From NCBI GenBank assembly GCA_900618425.1, contig UZAN01046661.1, forward strand, positions 5,760 through 15,809: a stretch of 10,050 bases of DNA. The letters run 5' to 3'. This stretch comes from Echinostoma caproni. Taxonomy: Eukaryota > Platyhelminthes > Trematoda > Plagiorchiida > Echinostomatidae. Below the pieces are notes generated by a model, which was given only the letters and a program-made list of their open reading frames with translations, ran no database searches and was not told the origin of the DNA. Every line of letters starts with the position of its first letter. The first letter of the stretch is position 1. Shown one piece after another: positions 1 to 6,253 of this stretch. Made by a program: the position numbers and the translations under genes.

Positions 1-401
1 GCAGTAAGTGAGTGGGGAAAGCCGAGTCATCAAAATGAGACCTGGTATGAAGGTATGAAATCCATGATCAGGAGACTCGGTCCCTGGATGAGGACCTCGA
101 TTAGAAACACTGAGTGATATGATTGTGGCTGGTCACCCTTCCCCGGCACCTTGCGAAATGCTCCTATACGACTAAGCGTATCGAACAGTATCTGCTCAGG
201 AAGCTCTACTCACTGCCTTCCCGTGGTGGTGTTTTCCCACCAGTGAGAGGACAGAAGGCCGACATCCGGGGCCATAACCGAGGTTGGTGGACCACTGATA
301 GTTCACCTAGGAGAGTAGGCCAAAAACCCCTATTCCAAACCAACCAAGAGGAAGCGTACGAACCACAGACAAACCTTACCAATTGTGGCAATGGTCACCG
401 A
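1..401. other. Unassigned DNA left of R copy 1
   Basis: No convincing gene is visible. A plus-strand frame is open from 123 to 410, but its product is basic, low in hydrophobic residues and matches nothing I recognise. A small hairpin occurs near 224-243, where TGGTGG is followed by CCCACCA across a short T-rich loop. The segment directly abuts R copy 1, so it could be the 5' portion of a longer repeat that is missing from R copy 2, which starts at the equivalent of position 402. The first bases read GCAGTAAGTGAG, which resembles a plus-strand splice donor, but no upstream sequence is available to test it. Confidence 0.3.
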
Positions 402-707
402 CTCAATTAGGCATCGATGTGTATTGGGCACTTAGGACATTTGACTCCGTCCAAAGGGCGTATGATCCGATGATCCGATGGACACCGGCCTCCAATGGAT
501 TGCGGCCTTCACATCGCCCCGCTGCCTCCCGGGTCAGACTTTGGCTAACCGAAGATTCCGGTTGTGGATTCCTCAAGAAAATTCACCTGCCTTGGCCTGG
601 GCAACCTGGCAGTATTCAGCCCAAATGCAAATCATAGGTTTTTCTTTTTATAGAGGCTATTGTACCATGATTTGTTTGGAACACTGTCTGGAAGTGTCAG
701 ATGTGTG
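402..707 (+). repeat. Interspersed repeat family R, copy 1
   Basis: This segment aligns in the same orientation with 5500-5793. The shared part starts at CTCAATTAGGCAT and ends near the shared AGAYGTGTG. Positions 482-597 are identical, base for base, to 5567-5682 (116 bases), while both flanks show scattered differences. Copy 1 carries a short tandem duplication, GATCCGAT twice in a row around 465-480, absent from copy 2. After the core both copies have a T-rich stretch and then a shared TGTACCATGATTTGTTTGG. There is no poly-A tail, no tRNA-like promoter and no protein I recognise, so the class of the element is unknown. The strand is arbitrary. Repeat status is certain within the window; a role is not. 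Confidence 0.85.
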
Positions 708-1411
708 AAAATATACCTGATGGAATTACTCGCGAATGAATGGTCATGCTCAGTGAACAACGGGACACCGACGACATACAATGAACACCTCATTTGAAAC
801 GTTTGCTTTCGAGAACTGGTCCGTGCAAAACACAGACACAGGAACTATACAACTCATTTAGGTGATAAATTTTATCATACACTCGATAAAGAGAAGGTGA
901 GCTGAATGGCTTGGAAGTATTGTGTAACTGTTAGGATACTGGCGGTCTAATCTGCAAATTGTAAACCCAGAACCTCACTGGGGGGAGCGATCACATTCGC
1001 TACTCACTGGATTATCGGCTCGTTGATGGAACTGCTTCGCTTATTACGATATAGTGGAGTTCATTCTTGCAAGCCTTTTGTGAGTATCGCACCTCGCTCA
1101 TCTTAGCATCAGCCTCCATAGGTTACAACCACATTGGAAACATTCTGAAGTTGCTACTCCTTATAAGGTAATCGTGGATGACTTAATTTGATGACTTTGT
1201 CGCAAATAAACAAGGCAAAAGAATACTGAAGTGAACAAGTGTTGCGCGATTTTCGGAGAAAACACTGTCCCATGTGAGTTAAATAAAATTCGATGGTCTG
1301 TCCCAACTTGCCGATCATCAAACCCACCAAAAAACACCGACAAAGTGATCGTCCTATTCACTGATCTATCGTCCTCGATATGACAAGGAGAGGTCTACAT
1401 AAGACTTACTT
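708..1411. other. Unassigned spacer DNA
   Basis: About 700 bases with no supported gene. Open frames are short and interrupted on both strands, and I saw no RNA gene, no terminal repeats and no similarity to the R or SINE families of this window. It may hold eroded transposon sequence, but nothing can be named. Confidence 0.4.
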
Positions 1412-1690
1412 CAGTTTTTTATTACACATTTTGTGTGATGAACGGTAGACGATGTAGACCCCATAGTCAAGTTCGTTGATGGAAACCGGTAACCTGAGCA
1501 CCGGGACTTGGAATGGTGAACCACATAAGAACCAGCTAGGTTAGGCGTGGTATGGAACCGGATGACAGTCAGGCTGCCTAACTCCAAAGTTGGGTGGGGG
1601 TAGCGGGACTCGACCCTCGAACCACAAGGTCCAAAGCACACTGGTGAATAAACTATTGCGCCAGCACCACTCCTCTCACATTATGACCAA
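1412..1690 (-). mobile_element. tRNA-headed SINE, copy S1 (minus strand)
   Basis: Read on the minus strand, this has a tRNA-like 5' head followed by a body shared with 3235-3402 and 6101-6253. The RNA polymerase III A box is TGGCGCAATAGTT (1663-1651) and the B box is GGGTCGAGTCC (1617-1607), ten of eleven matches to GGTTCGANTCC; the spacing of about 46 bases is normal for a tRNA. The body runs through CGGTTCCATACCACGCC, GGTTACCGGTTTCCATC and GACTATGGGG to a tail ending GTGTAATAAAAAACTG near 1412. SINEs of this type encode no protein and depend on a LINE for retrotransposition. The head differs from that of copy S2. The exact ends are uncertain by some 10-20 bases because no target-site duplication was established. 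Confidence 0.8.
1607..1663 (-). promoter_or_regulatory. Internal Pol III A and B boxes of SINE S1
   Basis: On the minus strand the A box TGGCGCAATAGTT (1663-1651) and B box GGGTCGAGTCC (1617-1607) lie at tRNA-like spacing. A second partial B-box match, GGTTCGAGGGT (1623-1613), overlaps the first. These are the expected type 2 internal promoter elements of a tRNA-derived SINE. Activity is not shown by sequence. Confidence 0.65.
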
Positions 1691-1968
1691 CCAGTTCAAC
1701 ACAAACTGTCGTCAGAGTATCAACGCGAGCATGCGAATTTCGGGTTTGACGTACAGAAATCGCTACCGCTCCTGGAACTCTCCGTGAAATCGCAACCTTA
1801 CACGATGAGAAAGATGAATATACAGTACTGTATTAAATAGTGTTCACATGTGATACAACCTGTTTTTAATATTCCATTATTTCATTGTGAATTTTTATTA
1901 TTACAAAACATCCGACNCCGACTGACAATGTGACTAATTCCCGATGAGGGAAAAGGAAAATAACTCAC
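1691..1968. other. AT-rich spacer
   Basis: No gene is supported. The right half (about 1805-1910) is rich in A and T with short homopolymer runs, as is usual for introns or intergenic DNA. A single undetermined base lies at 1917. Bases 1963-1968 are the intron side of the candidate splice donor at 1969. Confidence 0.4.
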
Positions 1969-2044
1969 CTGTCACGAGCAAATCAATATCGGTTTCCGTT
2001 TCAAAACAGCCAATCACCGTGAGACAATTCAGGGGAACTTTTTT
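1969..2044 (-). CDS. Candidate host exon F (partial gene, unknown protein)
   Basis: On the minus strand this short segment ends in a textbook splice donor, GTGACAG|GTGAGT (cut between 1969 and 1968). A pyrimidine-rich tract (about 2100-2060) precedes two possible acceptors, AAAG|AAAAAAG starting the exon at 2044, or AAAAAAG|TTCCCC starting it at 2037. The frame from 2044 begins KKVPLNCLTVIGCFE and continues TETDIDLLVT, leaving one base of a split codon (phase 1). The peptide has the mixed composition of a soluble folded domain. I do not recognise it. It resembles candidate exon A (9664-9744) in carrying F, E and then a DID-L-L-[SV]-T pattern. It could be a chance ORF; support is the donor plus the tract. 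Confidence 0.4.
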
Positions 2045-2379
2045 CTTTAAAGCAATCAGGGACGGAATCGGGGAAAGGGGTGAGATAGAGAGAGAGGAAG
2101 ATTGAATANCAACGAGGAAAGACGGACTAAAGAAAACATGACCGGGAAACCTGGTAATATTTTAAGTAAAATCTCATGTAACAAGCGAGCACTAAATTAA
2201 AATAACATTAATTTCTACTAGTTGATTATTCAACGTGAAGATGTTAGAACAAATGGTTACAGAAAGTAGAAGTCATCAAATGAGCAGAAAATTTGAATAG
2301 ATACACGAAAGTAGCCAGTCACGGTCACTCTACGTATATGATCCATAGATGACAGAGATCAGAGTACGAATGCTACCAC
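2045..2379. other. Candidate intron or spacer
   Basis: On the minus strand this lies between candidate exons E and F. It holds a pyrimidine-rich minus-strand tract (about 2060-2100, seen as GA-rich on the plus strand) just before exon F, and otherwise AT-rich sequence with frequent stops. One undetermined base is at 2109. No repeat family of this window occurs here. Confidence 0.35.
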
Positions 2380-2492
2380 CGAGATTAAACAAATGGTAAA
2401 AAGTTGAACAGATTGATCGGAACCAACATGTCTTTGAATCCAATCAAGAATCACACGCTGTACCCAGTCTCCCGGTGACCAGTAGAGTAATT
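2380..2492 (-). CDS. Candidate host exon E (partial gene, unknown protein)
   Basis: On the minus strand an acceptor-like TTTATGTTCCACAG| (exon from 2492) opens a frame starting LLYWSPGDWVQRVILDWIQR and continuing HVGSDQSVQLF to a possible donor CTCG|GTGGTA (exon end 2380). The tryptophan-rich, amphipathic start (W at three places within 15 residues) is unusual for random DNA. The exon would need one base from the preceding exon and would end in phase 0, which fits exon F if F starts at 2044. It does not join cleanly in phase to candidate exon D, so either one boundary is wrong or one call is false. The start loosely recalls a SAM/pointed-type helix pattern, but this is too weak to name. Confidence 0.3.
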
Positions 2493-2600
2493 CTGTGGAA
2501 CATAAATGATGTTGCAAAGATTGAGGCAATTGATTGGTCCGTGCAGTCCACGATTTAACAAAGATTGGTGCAGGAACGGGGTTCACATGACTCCAGATAC

Positions 2601-2791
2601 GTAGCCGACTTCGGTGACCGATTGCAGAGATTGGTATAGTTCGTGTTCTGGAGATGGCGGAGCCAAATCGTACGTTGTCAGTGACGATGCCGGGCTCTTT
2701 GATTCACTGTAACGACTGGATAGTTCATCACGTCCAACCAACATCATTCTCGTTAAGCTTAATTCAGCAAAGCGAATCTCGCTGACCGCTG
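2601..2791 (-). CDS. Candidate host exon D (partial gene, unknown protein)
   Basis: On the minus strand, CTATTACTTAG|CAG gives two possible acceptors (exon from 2791 or 2788). The open frame reads AVSEIRFAELSLTRMMLVGR, then a Ser/Pro-rich stretch including SESKSPASS and APPSPEHELY, up to a possible donor TAC|GTATCT (exon end 2601); without that splice it ends at a TGA at 2585-2583. The composition suggests a flexible, possibly phosphorylated linker. The frame also stays open upstream through a (TAT/TTA)n-derived run of tyrosines, which is almost certainly not coding. The phase does not match candidate exon E. Unrecognised; confidence is low. Confidence 0.3.
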
Positions 2792-2826
2792 CTAAGTAAT
2801 AGCAATAACAATAATAATAATAATAT
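2792..2826. repeat. (AAT)n-type simple repeat
   Basis: A short imperfect trinucleotide run, AATAACAATAATAATAATAATAT, just upstream (minus sense) of candidate exon D. It translates into a run of tyrosines on the minus strand, a sign that the longer open frame here is not all coding. Confidence 0.7.
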
Positions 2827-3104
2827 AAGGCAGATAATGAATGTGTCTGTTGGGGGATGGGGAAAATGAAGTGCACCACTACGAGCAATACGCAGAGGGC
2901 ATAGGATAGTTGCACTAGTACAGCTTTTCAATCATTTTGTACATGTAAGAAATGTGAACAAGAGCGCCACTGTCCACCAGCTGTCATGTCCTCTAATATC
3001 TCCAATAAAGTATTTACACTCTCTTAAAGCCTGTATGGATAATGGGAGTTACCTACGACACTGGGGGCAATCTTCAGTACCTGGTCTCCACGCTATCAGT
3101 ATGT
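2827..3104. other. Unassigned spacer DNA
   Basis: No gene is supported. There is ordinary mid-GC sequence with stops in all frames at short spacing and a polyadenylation-like AATAAA at 3004-3009 on the plus strand, with nothing upstream to give it meaning. Confidence 0.35.
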
Positions 3105-3402
3105 CTCGCGTGGCTCAGTGATACGGTGATTCACCGCCGCATATGTCGCCGGGTTCGAGTTTCTCCCGAACACTTTGACTTCGAGAAGAGTGATCCAGAA
3201 ATTTTACATTGGTGGTACACAGCTTTGCTGTCGTCCGGTTCAATACCACGCCTAACCCAGCGGGGCTTTGTGTGATTCACAAATCCAAGTCCCGCGGGGC
3301 TTAGGTTACCGGTTTCCATGACGGAACAGCAGATCTTCATGACTATGGGGTTCGCCCCGTCTACTATTCACCACACAAAGGTGTGTAAAAAAAATACCCC
3401 GC
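3105..3402 (+). mobile_element. tRNA-headed SINE, copy S2 (plus strand)
   Basis: The 5' head has an A box TGGCTCAGTGAT (3111-3122) and a B box GGTTCGAGTTT (3152-3162), nine of eleven matches to consensus, 41 bases apart. A body follows: CCGGTTCAATACCACGCC (3235 on), GGTTACCGGTTTCCATG, the stem-loop GACTATGGGGTTCGCCCCGT (3341-3360), CACCACACAAAGGTGTG, and an A-rich tail to about 3402. From about 3235 onward it matches S1 (reverse strand) and S3, but its head and the stretch between B box and body differ from S1 in sequence and length (about 72 versus 45 bases). It encodes no protein; open frames crossing it are incidental. Confidence 0.8.
3111..3162 (+). promoter_or_regulatory. Internal Pol III A and B boxes of SINE S2
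   Basis: A box TGGCTCAGTGAT at 3111-3122 and B box GGTTCGAGTTT at 3152-3162. The spacing is as in tRNA genes. The last two B-box positions are T rather than C, which may weaken TFIIIC binding. No cloverleaf with a paired acceptor stem is evident, so this is a SINE head and not a working tRNA gene. Confidence 0.6.
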
Positions 3403-3659
3403 TTAAGAAATTAGGGCGAACGCGATTGGCCAAATGCACAATGGCAACCCTTGTCTTATCCTACTGTGGGCTCCCTTATCAGTGTGAACGTGATCTCAGC
3501 TAAACGGACCACAATATCCCCTAATGTAGGCCCACGCAAAACTCTTCTTGACTTTTTTCCAATTCGTTGTTTTTGCGTTGAACGATCTCGCTGACTACCT
3601 CGGAGATAGAATTCCGAAAGAAAGAAAGAACAAATATTACGAGAATAATTATATTCATA
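3403..3659. other. Spacer downstream of the transposase relic
   Basis: No gene is supported. On the minus strand the part nearest 3659 would be the 3' untranslated part of the mariner-like transposon, but I found no terminal inverted repeat, since its left partner is missing. A short GAAAGAAAGAAAGAA run is at about 3617-3630. Confidence 0.35.
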
Positions 3660-3922
3660 TCACAAAAGATGTTCCATATGTTTTCCATTCTGCTGCTTGC
3701 GTAACAAAATCCGGTGAAGATAGTTTTCTTCCATCTTCAGAATGGTAGCAGTTGGAATACTTTCGCACTGCGCCACAATGCTTTGTTTAAGTTCCTCGAT
3801 AGTTCACGGTTTTTGGGATTGAACCGTTCGCTTCTGATATCCCCACAGAAAGAAATCCAAGGGGGACAAATTAGGTGACCTTGGAGGCCATTCCTTTGGT
3901 CCTCCTCGACCAATCCATCTGC
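3660..3922 (-). pseudogene. Mariner-like (IS630-Tc1-mariner) transposase, C-terminal relic
   Basis: Read on the minus strand, the frame from about 3922 gives RWIGRGGPKEWPPRSPNLSP, then LDFFLWGYQKRTVQSQKP. This is the conserved end of the DDE catalytic domain in the mariner-like transposases whose third acidic residue sits in a P-L-D-F-F-L-W-G motif; the aspartate (codon 3857-3855) is kept. In the motif usually read SPDL, D is replaced by N. After QKP comes an in-frame TGA, then the frame resumes as TIEELKQSIVAQCES and runs on to NGKHMEHLL followed by a natural TGA (3662-3660), matching the typical family C-terminus. The helix-turn-helix half and the first two catalytic aspartates are absent from the adjacent sequence. 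The enzyme would cut and paste DNA between inverted repeats; this copy cannot. It is a 5'-deleted fossil, probably inside an intron. Confidence 0.82.
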
Positions 3923-3964
3923 AGTTAAATTCAAGTATACACAAGTGCACAGAAAGGTTTGCAC

Positions 3965-3989
3965 ATACACACACACACACACACACACA
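3965..3989. repeat. (CA)n microsatellite
   Basis: About 12 CA units, uninterrupted. On the minus strand it reads as (TG)n directly after the donor-like site of candidate exon C and upstream of the transposase relic. It is likely to vary in length between individuals. Confidence 0.95.
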
Positions 3990-3999
3990 AGGGACTGAC

Positions 4000-4188
4000 C
4001 GTGAACTCGTACACATCCATCTGTTTGTTACGGGCGAGTAGGAGTACACAGCTGGGGAAAATCACGAGAACCGAAAGCTGTCCTCTCACGGAATCCACAG
4101 TGGCCGGTTGAGTTGCAGTTGCATCGTATTCGATGGTGTTGAGTAAGACACGTAAGGTGAGAATCGGATCGCCCAGTTTTTCGATACT
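4000..4188 (-). CDS. Candidate host exon C, 63 codons (partial gene, unknown protein)
   Basis: This is one of the two best host exon candidates. On the minus strand a pyrimidine-rich tract (about 4240-4205, CCCTCCACCCCCACCCCCC) precedes an acceptor CTATCAG| and the exon runs from 4188 to a donor TTCACG|GTCAGT at 4000. It is exactly 189 bases, phase 0 at both ends, and open throughout. The product begins SIEKLGDPILTLRVLLNTIE, has a hydrophobic strand LSVLVIFPSCVLLLA near residues 38-52, and ends ARNKQMDVYEFT. The alternation of charged and aliphatic residues resembles a folded soluble or membrane-adjacent domain. I do not recognise the family. The same frame also stays open upstream to 4422, but the proline run there comes from the pyrimidine tract, so I regard it as intron. 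Confidence 0.5.
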
Positions 4189-4634
4189 CTGATAGACGAC
4201 GTTAGTTCCGGGGGGTGGGGGTGGAGGGATTTGAAAATAAATTGAATGAAAACTGAACTGACAGGTATACTGGCAAAGATCATTTAGGTAGTGAGCACAA
4301 TCACTGCACGCTCTACCGATACTGTTACACAGACAGGAATTCGGTGGCTCCCCGTTGTATGGTATCGAGGAATGATGAAACCGGTGTGGGCCTTCAAAGC
4401 TATTTGAGGAGGACAGGATCAAGATTTGAGAAACAGACGGGAGAAAGCACTGTTTACTCTACGGCGTTTCTTCTGAAGCGAGAGAGCGATTGTTAAAGGT
4501 TAGCATCCGGGATTACAGTCTAGTTCGTGAGTCAAGAACTAGCTCATTCAGGAAACTGGAAAGCCATGATTATAAACCTCCCCAGAGGAGATGCATAGAC
4601 TAGCACTAATACGCTTTGGTCACAATATGCACTG
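4189..4634. other. Candidate intron sequence upstream of exon C
   Basis: On the minus strand this contains the polypyrimidine tract before exon C (about 4205-4240). The minus-strand frame open to 4422 includes a cysteine-rich stretch, NSCLCNSIGRACSDC, preceded by an acceptor-like CAAATAG at about 4400. That stretch could be a further exon, but no donor in a compatible phase with exon C was found, so it is not called. The rest (about 4435-4634) shows no gene. Confidence 0.3.
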
Positions 4635-4790
4635 GCTCCATTGGGTGTATTGGAAGACCTGCAGGTGTGAACCTCGTGTGAAGGGCGTATGATTAAACGG
4701 ATCGATATCGTTCACACACACAACGTTCTTCCCGGGTCAGGTTTTGGATACCTGAAAGTACCGATTATAACCCCCCACCAACCTAAAAAA
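4635..4790 (+). repeat. Repeat family R, diverged copy 3
   Basis: Aligned by eye with R copies 1 and 2: TGTATTGG (4646 on), then AAGGGCGTATGAT (4681-4693), GGATYG followed by TTCACA, then CCCGGGTCAG (4731-4740) and TTTTGGATACCTGAAAG against TTTGGCTAACCGAAG. The distance from GGAT to CCCGGG is almost the same as in copies 1 and 2 (about 31-32 bases). About 29 bases including the ACACCGGCCTCCAA part are missing, and many substitutions are present. It is in the same orientation as the other two. The right end cannot be set. Confidence 0.5.
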
Positions 4791-5141
4791 ATTGTGGCCA
4801 AATTGTATCACACGAATATGCTCACTGATATTGTCACAGTTAAGCTGGACCAATCACAAGGACTGCGACGCGAAGCAGGAACAGACAACGATTTGTGCAA
4901 AACGCCCAAAACGGTAGGGATCACTAACGCAACTCTTGGATTCGCCGACAGATTGCTCGATTCGATCGAGTAGGCCGATTTTACGAATGTTCTGATTGAT
5001 CACTACTGGACAAGACCACAACTTGAGGTGAAGAGAAAAGTCATTTCGGTGCCCGAGGTGATCACGAATGCTTGGAGAGACGACAAGTTTTCCCTCTACA
5101 TGGAAGGGAGAAACCGCAAAGCCTCCCAGGTATCACTGTGA
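4689..5141 (+). other. 150-codon reading frame with one internal TAG, unknown
   Basis: A single frame runs from an ATG at 4689 to a TGA at 5139-5141 and is broken only by a TAG at 4971-4973. The first part begins MIKRIDIVHTHNVLPGSGFG; after the TAG the frame continues ADFTNVLIDHYWTRPQLEVK and KVISVPEVITNAWRDDKFSL. The composition after the TAG (Trp, Asp, Arg, Val mix) looks protein-like. A donor-like TCCCAG|GTATCA at 5129/5130 would end an exon in frame. The first 35 codons overlap the diverged R copy, which argues against a conserved host gene. It could be a decayed transposon ORF, a pseudogene or chance. No family is recognised and no motif is diagnostic. Confidence 0.25.
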
Positions 5142-5191
5142 TATTTGTCAACTTGGTTCATTATTGACTAACGCTATTGATTACTCTTACG

Positions 5192-5499
5192 TTAACATTT
5201 ACCGCCTAAATAGGGGCGTGAACTTGAACCAAAAAGGAACACCTCGATAAATGTTTTTTTTCTTCCACCAACACCACCACTTCTCGTTATAAATAAACGC
5301 TTGAACGCATTGAGGCATCTCATCTTAATAGAAAGAGATTTCTCACTGTCACAATTTTGTTGTAGGTTTTCCTTTTCTTCTGTTAACTTTTCTGTACTAC
5401 ATTGCTCTTGGTTTCTGATGCATTGTGGTTGTGGCTGCGGAATATTCTTCACCCACGGAGATGAATAAAGCGACTGGGTGACTTCACTTTCTCGGTCTC
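5192..5499 (-). other. Gln/Glu/Lys-rich open frame, doubtful exon
   Basis: On the minus strand one frame is open from the edge of R copy 2 to a stop at about 5192. It reads QSLYSSPWVKNIPQPQPQ, then a charged stretch with STEKLTEEKENLQQN and a basic KMRCLNAFKRLFITR. A possible acceptor CACCCAG| is near 5480 and a possible donor CGAG|GTGTTC is near 5246. The plus strand here is T-rich, so A-rich codons for K, E, N and Q arise by base composition alone. The composition recalls a disordered or coiled-coil segment, but no ATG begins it and the splice sites are mediocre. Treated as unproven. Confidence 0.2.
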
Positions 5500-5793
5500 C
5501 TCAATTAGGCATCCAGGTGTATTGGGCACCTTGGACGTTCGAATCCGTCCGAAGAGCGTATGCTGAACACCGGCCTCCAATGGATTGCGGCCTTCACATC
5601 GCCCCGCTGCCTCCCGGGTCAGACTTTGGCTAACCGAAGATTCCGGTTGTGGATTCCTCAAGAAAATTCACCTGCCTTGGCCGGGGGCAACCTGGCAGTA
5701 TTCGGCCCACATGTAAATCATCAAACGTTTTTCTTTTTATAAAGATTATTGTACCATGATTTGTTTGGCACACAGTCTGGCGTCAGACGTGTG
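5500..5793 (+). repeat. Interspersed repeat family R, copy 2
   Basis: Direct repeat of 402-707. The shared sequence starts at CTCAATTAGGCATC and ends near CGTGTG at 5793. The core 5567-5682 is identical to 482-597. Outside the core there are roughly ten differences in the 55 bases to the left and several substitutions and small indels to the right (for instance GGGGGC for TGGGC at 5683). It lacks the GATCCGAT duplication of copy 1. The unrelated DNA on its left begins exactly where the match to copy 1 stops, as for an inserted or 5'-truncated element. A minus-strand frame crossing it (5449-5661) is a shadow. Confidence 0.85.
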
Positions 5794-6084
5794 TTGCCAA
5801 AAAAGGAAACGCGATACATGAAAAATTGAAACCATTTTGGACAAGTCCACGTGATGAGAAAATAAAAGTATGTTACTGACAGACAGTTTTCAATCAGATC
5901 GAACGTTTCAGACAGTTATCAGTTATCAGTAGTGCTAATATCTTGTGAGGTTCAGCTTCATTCAGTCAGTTCCCAACCCCAGCGAGTGATAAGGTCTGTG
6001 TGCGTTTCGCAAAAAGAAACGGATAGCAAATAAGCATCATTTCGACGGAACAGGTGTGTCAACCTGACTTAATGTCATGCTGAA
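5794..6084. other. Unassigned spacer DNA
   Basis: No gene is supported. A short tandem CAGTTATCAGTTATCAGT occurs near 5914-5932. The rest has stops in every frame and no resemblance to the other repeats. Confidence 0.35.
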
Positions 6085-6253
6085 AACTGCTGTTTGCTGT
6101 CGTCCTAACCTAGAGGGGCGTTATGTGGTTCGCCACTTCAAGTCCCAGGGCTTAGGTCACCGGTTTTCATCACTGAACAGTAAGTGTTCGTGACTATGGG
6201 GCTTTCCCCGTCTGTTGTTCATCACACTAAGTAATGTAATAATATAAAAAACT
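6085..6253 (+). mobile_element. SINE copy S3, 5'-truncated
   Basis: The region from about 6101 matches the body of S1 and S2: CTAACC, TTATGTGGTTCGCCACTTC, CAAGTCCCAGGGCTTAGGTC, ACCGGTTTTCATC, the stem-loop GACTATGGGGCTTTCCCCGT (6192-6211), TTCATCACACTAAG and a tail TGTAATAATATAAAAAACTG ending near 6253. The tRNA-like head is absent, as for a 5'-truncated retrotransposed copy. It shares TTTGCTGTCGTC (6093-6104) with S2 just before the body, but lacks the 16 bases CGGTTCAATACCACGC that follow in S2. The exact left end is unclear. Confidence 0.75.

Noticed and set aside
383..708. Plus-strand frames across R copy 1 as genes, and the matching frame at 5560-5742
   Set aside because: They fall inside a repeat. 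The shared peptide in both copies follows from the identical DNA, and no start, family motif or codon-type divergence supports coding.
2583..2915. A 110-residue minus-strand protein with an N-terminal hydrophobic segment
   Set aside because: The N-terminal part is built from an (AAT)n simple repeat that gives repeated tyrosines; only the part from 2791 is a plausible exon.
3105..3170. A functional tRNA gene at the head of S2
   Set aside because: A and B boxes are present but no paired acceptor stem or clear anticodon arm was found, and the body matches a repeated element.
4300..4410. A cysteine-rich exon (CLCNSIGRACSDC) upstream of exon C
   Set aside because: An acceptor-like site exists, but no donor in a phase compatible with exon C was found; kept only as a remark.
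3931..4422. A single 163-residue minus-strand protein
   Set aside because: Its middle includes a proline run coming from a polypyrimidine tract and its end a cysteine-valine run coming from (TG)n; only 4000-4188 looks like an exon.
402..5793. R copies 1 and 2 as the two long terminal repeats of one LTR element
   Set aside because: The sequence between them holds SINEs, a transposase relic in the other direction and candidate exons, with no gag, protease, integrase, primer-binding site or polypurine tract. The copies also do not begin and end with TG...CA at matching points.
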